Shown here: positions 34,967-49,639 of the stretch, piece by piece | How the letters are laid out: every line of letters begins with the position of its first letter | Numbering within the stretch: position 1 is the stretch's first letter | Assembly (NCBI RefSeq): GCF_009727055.1 | Contig: NC_052359.1 | Location: 8,415,733 to 8,479,732 of the forward strand | Direction: 5' to 3' | Origin: Benincasa hispida | Taxonomy: Eukaryota > Streptophyta > Magnoliopsida > Cucurbitales > Cucurbitaceae | DNA: 64,000 nucleotides | Program-made: the position numbers and the translations under genes | The notes under the pieces: generated by a model | Told to the model about the DNA's origin: nothing | Database searches by the model: none | The model's input: only the letters and a program-made list of their open reading frames with translations

Positions 34967-37366
34967 TGTTGGAAGTAGCAAACATAGAGTGGAAGAATTT
35001 AGGATCATTAAGCACTCTAATTCATTAATGATAGCTTCAATCAAGTATACTCATACAATAAGAAGAAGGGTTTCAAAAATACCTTTGAAGAACTACTTTA
35101 ATCTTCAAATTCAGCTCAAATCTCCTCACCCAACCACAAGATCTTCCCTACTATTCTCTAGGATCTTAGATTGAGTTGTGGGACTCAAAATGAGCTAAGA
35201 TTAGAGGAAATATTAGAGGAGAAGATCACTTGGGTTGAAAAACTTTTTTTCAGTCAAAATCTTAGCAAAAACAAATTTTGCATGCCATTTCTCAACATTA
35301 GAACTTCAGATTTGTATCAAACCTTCATGCTAGGGGTGGAAATGGTTCAGACCACCGAACCGAACCAACTTTTCTAATATATAAAACTGAACAGAACCGA
35401 TTTATTGGTTCAAACCATATCGAACCGAATTGCATACATGCAATTTGGTTCAGTTTCAAATTCGGTTTTAGCATTTTTAAAAAATCTATGTTATATTTTT
35501 TAATTAAAAAATGGTTCGGTTTGATTCGATTTTAAATTTGGTTTTATTTTTTTAATTAAAAACGATTCAGTTTTAAATTCGCTTTTACTGGTTTTTAAAT
35601 TATATATATATATTAGTTAAGAACGGTTCGATTTGGATTCAAATTCAATTTTCGAAACTGAAATCGAACCGAACCGAATTAATTCAGTTTCAAAATTTCT
35701 TCAAATCGGACCAAACCGTATTTTTCGTTTCATTGAATTTTTTGTTCGGTTCGGTTCGGTTTTTAGAAACAGTTCGATTTTTACGATTTGAATAGTCATC
35801 CCTACTTCATGCAATCGGATTGCACACAAATCACACATCTCATACTTTGAGATTGTGACGGGATTAAAGTGGAAATACAAAGTGGGAAAATCCCACTTTT
35901 AATGGGTTTTTCCAACTTTCAATTTCCTCTTTAATTTTGAAAATACTTTTCAAAGTAAAACTCAAAATTCCGTTTTAATTCTTTTAATTAAACTGAAATT
36001 TTATTGATTTTAAAAAACTTAATTCAATAATTAATTTTTCTAATAAAATTAAAAATTAATTAAATATTTTAATTAATTCTATTAATTTAATATCAAATAT
36101 TAAATTAATTAAACACCAACTCCACTATCATGAATTCTTATTCATGAAATTAATATTTAAATCATATTTAAATATTATTCGATTCTCCAATTTCGTTTAA
36201 TTAGATAATTAAATATGTTATTATAACACATATAATTACTAATTCCCCTAATTTGAATTTGAATGATTCAAATTAACTCATCACGCTATTCAAAGGTTTA
36301 TTCCGTTTGGGAGCTTGTAAGGGGACTTAATGAATCTATAGAACATGGGCTTCAACGATCCGAGATTAATCAGCTAAATACTTTAACCTAATTAACCCTA
36401 TTCGTTAACTATCGGGTCACTCCACTAAAGCCCAGTAGTTACACTCCCCTCAATGTAGATATATTGTGTCCACTCGATATAACCATAATTAGTAAGTTAA
36501 TCCTTCAAAGGTTGTTCCTAATAACGGTTGGGTCAATCGTTGTTTTACCCCTGAGATTACCTATTATTCCTTAAATCTCACTCATTCTCTAATGAATAAT
36601 TGGTTTGAGATCCAATCATCAAACTGAGTCCCTCTCGGGCCAATGAGAGGGTGTGATCCCTTGTTGAAGACTTGGAGTCAGCACTTAAGGGAACAATCTT
36701 TTTACAATCCCTAAAAGCGGGTAGAAGTGAATTCCATCTTGCACCTTATGTCCCCAGCTATCTACCCGCTCTTACCCTAAAATAGGAGACTTATTAAGTC
36801 AATGTTTTTTAGTCATACCACACCCATGAAAATCTAAAGATAATCCCGAATAAATAGGAGTTCATAGTTAGCTCAATATTAAGGTTAAGTTACCTAGGTT
36901 ATCGCTTTGAAATAGTCAATCTTAAACAGTAAACAATGTTATAAAGTAAGAGTGACTTATTTTTTGGTCCAATCTTATGTAAACTCTTTACATAGGATGC
37001 CCTCACTCCTCATGTCACCACATGAATAAATCAGGATCACTCGTTTGTAGTACTTTACAACAAATTGTAACAACTAAAGAGTGGGCCGCATCTGATAATG
37101 TTACCAAAATAAAGTACCCAACCTTATTCATATACTATAGACCATTTTGGCTATTTACTCAAACTTGATGCACTCTTATGTCTCCACATAAAGTTTAGGT
37201 ATTCATATAATAACCATGGATCTTAAGTTTATTGGATTTAGTCTTTACAAGTGCAATTTATATATTCAATAACAACTTTATTGAATAAACGTCAATAACA
37301 TCTTTATTACAAATAGAATATGTTTCTTTTTTACAAACCACGAGTTTTAGGACATAAAATCCAACA
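34967..37366 (-). repeat. 3' LTR of copia element B
   Basis: It starts TGTTGGATTTTATGTCC at 37366 (minus strand), next to a purine tract (GTCCAAGTGGGTT). It ends TTCCAACA at 34967. It matches copy A along most of its length; the extra length is mainly the MITE at 35331-35804. Confidence 0.87.
35331..35804. mobile_element. hAT-type MITE rich in GAACC/GGTTC, 8-bp target duplication
   Basis: The 474-bp insertion is flanked by perfect 8-bp repeats CTTCATGC (35323-35330 and 35805-35812). Ends are short inverted repeats (TAGGGGTG on the left; TAGGGATG as the complement of the right). The left part carries CCGAACCGAACC, the right part GGTTCGGTTCGGTT, so the arms can pair. No transposase is present. 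Eight-base duplications and TAGGG ends indicate the hAT superfamily. Confidence 0.87.
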
Positions 37367-37449
37367 AACCCACTTGGACTAAAACTTCAGTGGATTTACA
37401 TATATACAAACATTGAGTAATAAATGAATAAATACAATAAACTAGGGCA

Positions 37450-38130
37450 TCAGATGCTCAATATTTCTCCCACTTGCCCTAATTCTATCTATCTCGTAGA
37501 CCTAGTCCCACTAGGTAACCCTCGAACACTCTAGCTGGAAAGGCCTTTGTAAATGAATCGGCTAAGTTGTCTTCGGAGGCTATCTGTCTGACAATCACGT
37601 CTCCTCTATGTACTATCTCCCCGATGAGATGGTACTTTCATTTGATGTGCTTTCTATGTTTGTGGCTTCATGGTTCTTTGGAGTGGAAAACTACTCCACT
37701 GTTATCCCAATACAGAATGATAGGCAGATGCATATTTGGAATGACTTCCAAATCGGTCAAGAACTTTCTGAGCCACGCCGCTTCTTTGGCAGCTTCACTT
37801 GCAGTTACCTACTCAACTTCCATTGTGGAGTCAGCAATACAACTTTTCTTGATACTCCTCCACACTATTACTCCTCCATTCAGAGTGAATATTGACCCCG
37901 AAGTTGATTTCCTAGAATCCACATCAATTTGGAAGTCAAAATCAATGTATCTAGTAAGGATCAAATCCTTAGTACCAGACACGAGCATATAGTTCCTCGT
38001 TCTCCAAAGATACTTGAGGATATTTTTAACAACAATCTAATGATCATATCTAGGATTGGACTAATATCTACTGATGATTCCAACTGCATAGCATATGTCA
38101 AAATGCATACATAACATGGCATACATCAAG
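37450..38130 (-). pseudogene. Copia RNase H of element B, broken
   Basis: The minus-strand translation of this part corresponds to the RNase H region of element B and parallels 21410-22000. It includes the segment facing the CACTGTTATCCCAATACAG stretch that encodes the DNSGV-like block. Frame breaks occur. It lies directly downstream (in element sense) of the long reverse transcriptase frame. Confidence 0.75.
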
Positions 38131-39142
38131 CTCCTAACTGTTGATGCATATGGAATTTGTTTCATATCCTTAACCTCTTGAGGTGTCTTAGAACAATATT
38201 CCTTAGACAAATGAATTCCATGCCTAAAATGTAGCATACCTTTCTTGGAATTTTGCATTTTATATCTAGACGACATCTTGTCTATGTAAGATGCCTGAGA
38301 CAATGCTAACGTCCTGTTCTTACGGTTCTGAACTATTTGGATCCCAAGAACATACAATGCTTCTCCTAAATCCTTTATTTGGAATTGCGTGGCTAGCCAT
38401 TTCTTAACGTCAGCTAGAAATTCAACTTCATTTCTAATGAGTTGAATATCATCAACATATAGAACCAGAAACTTTACAGTTTTTTTGACAATCCTCTTAT
38501 AAACACAATGTTCGTCAACGTTTTGTTCAAATCCATAAGATTTTATCGCAATGTCAAATCCCATATTCCAGGATCGAGATGTTTGTTTTAACCCATAAAT
38601 GGATCTATTAAGCTTGCAAACCTTTTGCTCTTGACTTTGCTCAATAAACCTCTCTGGTTGAGACATATAGATACTTTCTTCAAGATAGCCATTTAAAAAA
38701 ACTGTCTTTACATCCATTAGCCAAATTGCATAATCATAAAAGGTAGCAATGGATAAGAGTATTCTAATGGACTTAATCATGGCAATTTGAGAGGATGTTT
38801 CTTTAAAGTCTACCCCCTCTCTTTGGGTAAACCCTTTTTGCCACGAGTCTAGCTTTATAGGTATGTACCTTACCAACTTGGTCTCGTTTTCTCTTGTAGA
38901 TCCATTTGCAACCAATAGGTTTGACTCCCTCTAGTTGATTTATAAGTTTCTAGAATAAATTGAAGTACATTGACTCCATTTCAAGGTCTATGGCTTTTAT
39001 CCACTGGTCTATATCCACATTTTCCATTGTCTGTTTGAAATACAATGGATGCCCTAAGTCATTATCTGGTATGACGACTTCAATTTCTATTAAACCCATG
39101 TAACGGTCAGGTTGTTGAACAACCCTCCCACTACGACGAGGC
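38061..39142 (-). pseudogene. Copia reverse transcriptase of element B
   Basis: The longest retroelement frame in this block (284 codons, 38915-38061) covers most of the domain: KGFTQREGVDFKETSSQIAM, MDVKTVFLNGYLEESIYMSQ, SIYGLKQTSRSWN, the catalytic YVDD (YVDDIQLIRNE) and LGEALYVLGIQIVQNR. Upstream, 39142-38950 gives MPRRSGRVVQQPDRYMGL and WIKAIDLEMESMYFN, the link between integrase and RT; a frame break near 38930 separates the two. The link is cut at 39143 by a solo LTR, and its continuation resumes at 42988. Confidence 0.9.
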
Positions 39143-39147
39143 ATTCT

Positions 39148-42983
<3,836 letters not shown>

Positions 42984-44020
42984 ATTCTCAATTCTTGAGA
43001 ATGATGTGAAGCATTAGTTTTATCAACAACTCTTGTTGAAGGACCTGCTTGATCAACAACTCTTGCCGCCTTATCTGTAGTTTCTCTGGTCATCTCATTT
43101 AATTCTAGCTTACTGCGAGGTTGATGATTTTTAATATGGTCTTCCTCTAGAAATATTGCATTTGTCAATACAAATACTTTATCTTCCTAAGGATCATAAA
43201 AATAACCACCTTTCTTAGGATTTTGAACTAACACATGTGTTGGGCATCCTCAAATCAAAGTGACATAAACTACCTTTATGTCCTCTCCATAACTCGTAAG
43301 ATGTTTCTGAAACACTTTTTAAGGAAACCATGTTCAAAATATATACTGCAGCCTGTATTGCATATCCTCAGAAAGAATTTGACAACTGAGCATAACTCAT
43401 CATAGAACGAACCATGTCTAACAAAGTTCTATTTCTTCTTTCTGCAACACCATTCTGTTGAGGTGTGTCAAGTGTTGGTTGAGAATGAATTCTATGTTCT
43501 ATCAAATAGTCCTAGAATTTTAAGTCCATATACTCATCTCCTTGATCTGATCGAAGTGTTTTAATCTTTTTACCTAATTGATTCTCAATTTCTGTCTTAT
43601 ATTTCTTGAAATTTTCAAGTGTTTTGGACTTATGATGCATCAGGTAAATATGCTCATATCTTGAATAATCATCTACTAAACTGATGAAATATTCATACCC
43701 TCCTCTAGCTTTAACATTCATCAGACCGCAAAAATCTGAATGTACCAGCTCTAAGGATTCTTTGGCTTTAAGACCTTTTCCTGCAAAAGATCTTTTGGTC
43801 ATCTTACCCTCAAGACAAGATTCACATGGAGGCAAAAAGTTATCTACTAACTGATTTAGAAGTCCACTCTTAACTAATCTCCCAATCATATTGAGATTAA
43901 CGTGTTCTAATCTTAAGTGCCAAAGATAGGCATTTAGAGAAATTTTTCGTTTCTTATTTTGAGTTTCAGCTATTTTAAACATCACTATATTCAAAACGAC
44001 TTTTTACCTCAATTGGTTTT
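42984..44020 (-). pseudogene. Copia pre-integrase and integrase of element B
   Basis: The open frame 43994-43512 (160 codons, minus strand) has the GAG-pre-integrase segment (YLWHLRLEHVNLNMIGRLVK, then CESCLEGKMTKRSF with its zinc-binding Cys pair). The integrase core follows, with first Asp in HSDFCG, then VDDYSRYEHIYLMH, and second Asp in RSDQGDEYM. Downstream parts (43500-43190) are in broken frames; they include the block complementary to the QNGVAERRNR-like region. The C-terminal tail is at 43168-42988 (NEMTRETTDKAARVVDQAG, SHHSQELR), where the LTR insertion cuts it. In TDNGGEY the usual residues are changed (SDQGDEY). Confidence 0.87.
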
Positions 44021-44189
44021 AATACGTATAAGTTATTCTCTAGATTTGCAGAACATACTTTATTACTTTTTGAAATAATGAACATTTCATTATTTTGAAA
44101 AGAAACTTTGTAATTTTATTCTAGCGAACATGAGATAGAAATTAAATTCCTTTTTCATAGAAGGAATGTAATAAAAATTTTCAAGTAAA

Positions 44190-44570
44190 ATGTATCTATC
44201 TCCAACAAATAACTTTATATCTCACACTGCTTTAGCTTAAACAATCTTCTCAGTCCCTACCTTAAAGATTGTCTCACCTTCTGTAAGCTGTCTCCAGGAA
44301 CTAGTTTCCTGAGCAAAAGCACAGATATGATTAGCGGCACCTGAATCTATTATCCAGGTTAATTTATCATTTTACACTAAGCATGTCTCAATGACAAGTA
44401 AATCATATTTACTTTGTTGTGCCTTTTGGTCTGCAGAAGAATTGAGAGACTGAGAACATTCCTCTGTTAAAACAAATTTTAAATCATCATCTGCTAGTAT
44501 ATTCGATTTCCATGTTGAATTACCGTTAAACATGTTGGAAACGAGTAAATTTAAAGAATTAAACATGCTG
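44190..44570 (-). pseudogene. Gag start fused to protease in copia element B
   Basis: The minus-strand frame from 44566 starts MFNSLNLLVSNMFNGNSTWK and continues ILADDDLKFVLTEECSQS, the normal start of a Tnt1-like gag. It then runs (...QQSKYDLLVIETCLV) directly into the protease region, where WIIDSGAANHICAF follows a stop near 44370. Most of gag, including the zinc knuckle, is therefore missing. The protease keeps the DSG catalytic triad. Confidence 0.75.
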
Positions 44571-44739
44571 AAATTATAAACAAATTCTAATTAGTAAATT
44601 TCTTTTAAACCCAATCAAATTTTAGTAAAGTAATAATGTACCTAAATTTCATTATTTAATTTGCAACAATATTATATTGAGTCAGAATAAGTGCTATCAA
44701 GGGGCAATCAAATACTCATTCACTAAAGCAAGACTTTTT

Positions 44740-44835
44740 TATTGGGAATGGTGTCCTAAATCTCCTTGTAATCTCGTAGTTTGTAAACTCTGTCAGTCTC
44801 CTTGTAATCTCGTAGGTTGTAAGCTCTGTATAAAC
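44740..44835 (+). repeat. Fragment of another LTR start with a 36-bp tandem duplication
   Basis: ATTGGGAATGGTGTCCTAAA resembles the start of a plus-strand copia LTR. A 36-bp unit starting TCTCCTTGTAATCTCGTAG is present twice in a row (44761-44796 and 44797-44832). It sits between the gag start of element B and its partial 5' LTR. Confidence 0.6.
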
Positions 44836-45713
44836 ATTGTGAATGGGCTCCAACGATTCGAGATTAATCGACTAAACTCTTTAACCTAACTAACCCTCAT
44901 TCGTTAACTAGCGGGTCACTCCACTAAAGCCTAGTAGTTGCACTCCTCTCACTGTAGATATATTGTGTCCACTCAATATAACCATAATTAGTAAGTTAAC
45001 TCTTCACAGGTTGTTCGTAATAACGATTGGGCCAATCGTTGTTTTACCCCCAAGATTATCTCTTATTCCTTAAGTCCCACTAATCCTTTAATGATCAATT
45101 GGTTTGAGATCCAATCATCAAATCGAGTCCCTCTCAAACCAATAAGAGGGTGGGGTCCCTTGTTTAAGACCTAGAGTCAGCACTTTAAGGGAACAACCTC
45201 TCTACTATCCCTAAAAGCGGGTAGGAGTGAATTTCATCTTGCACCCTATATCCCCAGCTATCTACCCAGTCTTACCCCTAAAATGGGAGGCTTATTGAGT
45301 TGGCATTGTTGAGTCAACCCTTACCCATGCAAATCTAAGGATGATCCCGAAAAAACAAGAGTTCATAGTTAGCTTAGGACTAAGGTTAAGTTACCTAGAT
45401 CATTACTTTGAAATAGTCAGTCTTAAATAGTAAACGGCGTTATAAAGTAAGAGTGACTTATTTCTTGGTCCGATCTTATATAAACTCTTTACATATGACA
45501 CCCTCACTCTTCATGTCACCACATGAATGAATCAAGATCACTTTGCTTGTAGCACTTTACAACAAATTGTAACAACTAAAAAGTGGACCGCATTCGATAG
45601 TGTTACCAGAATAAGGTACCAAACCTTATTCATATACTATAGACCATTTTGGCTATTTACTCGGACTTTAACCACTCTTATGTCTCCACATAAAATTCAA
45701 GTATTCACTAAAT
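44836..45713 (-). repeat. Partial 5' LTR of copia element B
   Basis: It matches 36340-37215 of the 3' LTR in the same orientation, from CTCCAACGATTCGAG to CAAGTATTCA. Both ends are missing, so no target duplication can be tested for element B. Confidence 0.8.
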
Positions 45714-46054
45714 GTAGAGTGCATCCCCGACCTACCCCACCCCATTGCCAGCCCTATTTCCAACCCATCCATAAATTCCTTTATCTCTCATATTAACATC
45801 GATTCTCCCTCCATCTAACTAAATTAAATTATAAATTCTTAAAAGTAAATCAAGTTTGAATATAAAAGATTGTTTATTCATTATTTGCAAAACTAATAAA
45901 ATTCTAAATTTTTTTACATTAATTCCACCATAAGTTTTCGAAATATGTAAAAATATACAATTGAATTATCCTGCATTCTCACACATAAATTTCATAAACA
46001 GAATCTTTAAATCAAAACTTCTCCACTCACATACAAAAATGAGAGAAAAATGTA
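45714..46054. other. Spacer with a possible MITE end
   Basis: CCACCCCATTGCCAGCCCTA (about 45738-45757) resembles the right end of the GC-rich MITE at 24847-25375 and may be a remnant of the same family. The rest is AT-rich, with no gene seen. Confidence 0.35.
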
Positions 46055-46640
46055 TTTGTGATCTCTAGATTTTAAGTATAGTTTTTATTTGGTCATGAGG
46101 TTTTAAATGTTACTTTTTAAGTTGTAAATTTTATTTCAATTTACTCCCTAAATTTTAAAATGTTATATTATACGGATTTTACTCATGAGATTTGAGTTTT
46201 GTTTCAATTTGGTTCATAGATATCAGGATTTTATATTTTTAACCTCGATTTTTCATTAAATACTCACTTTCAATCATTAACGTCAATTTCTATTAATTAA
46301 TTAAAAATAATTTGAAGTGCAATTTAAAATTTAATTTTAAAAGTGATAAAAAAAATAGCAAAACTTACTTAATTATAATTCTTTTAATGATTTTTAATTT
46401 ATAAACATAAATTAACATTAAAGACGAAAAATGAGTATTTAGTAAATAATCAAGGTTAAATATCTAAATCTTGAAAAATAGGGATCAAATTAAAGCAAAA
46501 CTCAAATGTCAAAGATAAAATTGTAACAAACCTAGGGACTAAATTAAAATCAAACTCAAAACTTCAGGACTAAGTAGGTAACATTTTGAAATATAGGGAC
46601 TAAATATAAACTAGACAAAAAAAATTTAGGGATCAAAAAA
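46055..46640. mobile_element. Foldback (long inverted repeat) element
   Basis: The left arm (about 46060-46320) and right arm (about 46370-46634) are imperfect inverted copies. The left reads GATCTCTAGATTTTAAGTAT; the complement of the right reads GATCCCTAAATTTTTTTTGT, and further blocks such as TTTGAGTTTTG..TTTAATTTGG match in order. It is non-coding and AT-rich. A related single arm lies at 47955-48280. The superfamily is not known. Confidence 0.75.
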
Positions 46641-47954
46641 GTTTTTTTTTTCACAAAAATTAATTATTCACGCTTACAAATAAATGTCATTAATAAGCCA
46701 TATTTTAATATTAAAATTTTAATACTTAAATAATTTTTACAACAAAGATGTAAAAAAGAAAAACAATGAAATTAATTATCATTTAATTTTTGGATATCAA
46801 AACTTTTAGCATCTCAAAAAGTTCTATAACTTCTTTCATTTCCTACGATTATAAAAGGTTTTCTTCTACTTATTTCCATCAACAAGTTTAGGTTTTTTTT
46901 TTTCTTCTTATTCATTTTTGTACTTTTATTTATTTGTTTTTTTGTTCTAATTTTTTAGGTTAACTTCTTAATTAGTTCAGTACATGACTAACCATATCAA
47001 TTTTTTATTAAATAGTGCTGTTTAACAATCTTTAAATTTGATCGGTAAATCATTTTTTTAAATTACATAAACCATGATTTCTTCCTTCATAATTTTATTT
47101 TTCTTAATTATTTTATCATATAATTTTTATTTTTTTATTTTTGATGTCTATCCATGGGTTGCACATTACATTTTTTTTTTTTTTTTTGGTTAAATTATGA
47201 TTTTTTTCATATTTGAATGGATTATAATGATCAAATTTTAGTAATTGGTGTTTAATCAAGTTGAACTTGTAGACACTCATCAAAATATATTAAGCCGTTA
47301 AATTGAAGAAAAATACTTAAAAAAGAGATATAAACACTAACATATTGTTTGTATTTTTTAATTTAAAATATACCTGTAAATGTATTAAAATATATATAAT
47401 TAAATGATATTTATTTTAACCCATAGAAACATCATTTGAATACTTTTTTTTTTTTTTTTTATCATCAAAAGCATTCATAAAATTTTCTAATAAACTGCAT
47501 TCATAAAATAAAAATGTCACGTGCAAGACACATTAAAAAAACAAAAAAAAACTACTGGAATCAAAAGAGAAAAAAAATAAATGGAAAAATAATTTAATGT
47601 AGTATGATTTTGGAGGCACTTCTAAAATTTGAAAACTCTAAATAAAACTTTTAAATATTTGGTTAAAATACATACTTTCATTTTTCTACCTTCGAATTTG
47701 TTAAATTTTAGTTCTTATACTTTCGAATGTTCGATTTTAATATTATATTCTTAAAAAATACATAATAGATAATAATTTAACATAAAAGGGAAAAAAATCC
47801 TTTTTTTTAACATAAAAAGACTTCCAACCTAGTAGTCAGAGTAACAAAAAGAAAAAGGAAAGCGATGAAGATGAAAATATAGTCCTGTTTTTTGTAAATA
47901 GTTTCAAAGAAGTGTCTATATTTTTATCGTTTTTTTTTTTAAGAAAATATATTT
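46641..47954. other. AT-rich spacer, no gene seen
   Basis: Long A and T runs (for example 47169-47189 and 47443-47460) and no recognisable coding segment or RNA gene. Confidence 0.55.
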
Positions 47955-48280
47955 CATTGTCCCTAGATTTTAGATCTGGTTTTTATTTGGTTTGTAGGTT
48001 TCAAGATGGTATTTAAATTTTAACTTTAGTTTCAGTTTAATTTCTAAATTTTAAAATGTCATAATTTTACTCTTGAAATTTTATTTTTATTTTAATTTGG
48101 TCCCTATATTTCAAAATTTATACTTTAACTTCGATTTTTTTTTTATTGAATTCCCACTTTCATCTTTAATGTTAATGTCTAATATTGAATATAAAAGAAT
48201 TAAAATTGTTATAATTAATTAAATTTTGTTATTTTTTCTATCACTCTTAAAGTTAATTTTAAATATCATTTGATTAAAGG
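47955..48280. repeat. Single arm of the foldback element family
   Basis: TGTCCCTAGATTTTAGATC ... GGTCCCTATATTTCAAAAT ... CCCACTTTCATCTTTAATG follows the order of blocks in the left arm at 46060-46320. The inverted partner arm is not seen. Confidence 0.65.
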
Positions 48281-49139
48281 TAGAAACTTGCCACTATGCT
48301 ATTTTTCATCACTATTTTTTCGTCGACGTGTCCATATTTTCGTCAATATTTTCACATTTTCATGAGTTTGACATCGACATGAGGGGTAAAATGATATTTC
48401 TATTATATTGTAAAAAAGTCCACAAAACAAAAAAAATAAGCATCAAAATAGTACTATAAATATAATATAAATAATAAATATATTAATTTATCTAAAAAAT
48501 CATAAAATGTTTACTAATTTAAATTTATTTTTTGATTTTTTTATATAATTTTTTCAGAAATATCTATCAAAATCGACATTTTATCAATATTTTCATCGAA
48601 ATTTTGATAAAATTAAGACCTCATTATTTATGTCAATATCAACATTTTAAATCTTCTTTTCCCCTATTTCATGATAGTTTTTGTTATTTGCCCTTTTATT
48701 TATTATCACTTGCATAAACTTGTAAATATAATTAATTTGAATCAATTGAGGGGCGCATACGACTCGCCCTTCTAGGATGCAACCTTAAAGAGGGTGAATA
48801 GGGTTTAGTTAAACTAACTAAAACTTTTTCACTAAATGTGGACCCAATTAAGTAAATTAATATACTTTTTGCTAGCAAGTAATTTAAACAATAATTTCAT
48901 ACATATATGTTCATTTCAAAATGATTAATAAATTAACATTAACAATTTCAAGCACCCAATTTAATTTTCATAACAAGATTGATGATCAATATAGAAAACA
49001 AATTTTATTAACCTAAATAATCGAATGTGAGTAATTAACTTCAAAAAAAAAATTATAGTAATTAATTTCATGCAAATAAACTATATTAACAAATTAATTG
49101 TAAAATTAAATAGGAGATAGATAGAAGTTGACACTAGAG
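48281..49139. other. AT-rich repeat-like spacer
   Basis: The part 48300-48650 repeats TCGACAT/ATCGACATTT and TCAATATTTTC motifs in both orientations and looks like a dispersed repeat. The remainder is AT-rich. No gene was recognised. Confidence 0.45.
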
Positions 49140-49147
49140 TTTTTATA

Positions 49148-49635
49148 ACGGTTCGGCACAACTGGCCTACATTCACTTCCCAAAACTCCTCTTAAATACT
49201 TCACTAGAAATCTAGTTAAATCATTACAACATTATTTTTTCGAGTGTAAGAACAAACTCGATTGTTTCCACGTTTGAAGGATCAAACCATTACAACAACT
49301 CTTTTTCCGAGATCAAGAACAACCCTTACAAAGTTTGAAAAAAATTAAAGAGCACACTTACATCTCTCAATAGAGTGGACTTATCATTCAATACAACCAA
49401 CCTACATTCCCTTCCCAAACTCCTCTTAAGTACTTCACTAGAAGTTTTTTACTCTTTCCATGGCTTAGAGTTAAACCATTACAACATTATTTTTTCGAGT
49501 ACAAGAACAAACTCGATTCTTTCCACAAGGATCAAACCATTACAACTACTCTTTTTTTGAGATCAAGAGCAACCCTTACAAAGTTTTGAAAAATTAAATA
49601 GCACATTTACATCTCTCAATAGAGTGAATTTATAA
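49148..49635. repeat. Direct tandem duplication of about 240 bp
   Basis: Two adjacent copies (about 49148-49385 and 49386-49635) share, in order, CCTACATTC, AACTCCTCTTAA, TACTTCACTAGAA, CATTACAACATTATTTTTTC, AACAAACTCGATT, GGATCAAACCATTACAAC and CATCTCTCAATAGAGTG. They differ by small indels. The surrounding DNA is non-coding. Confidence 0.82.
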
Positions 49636-49639
49636 CAAG

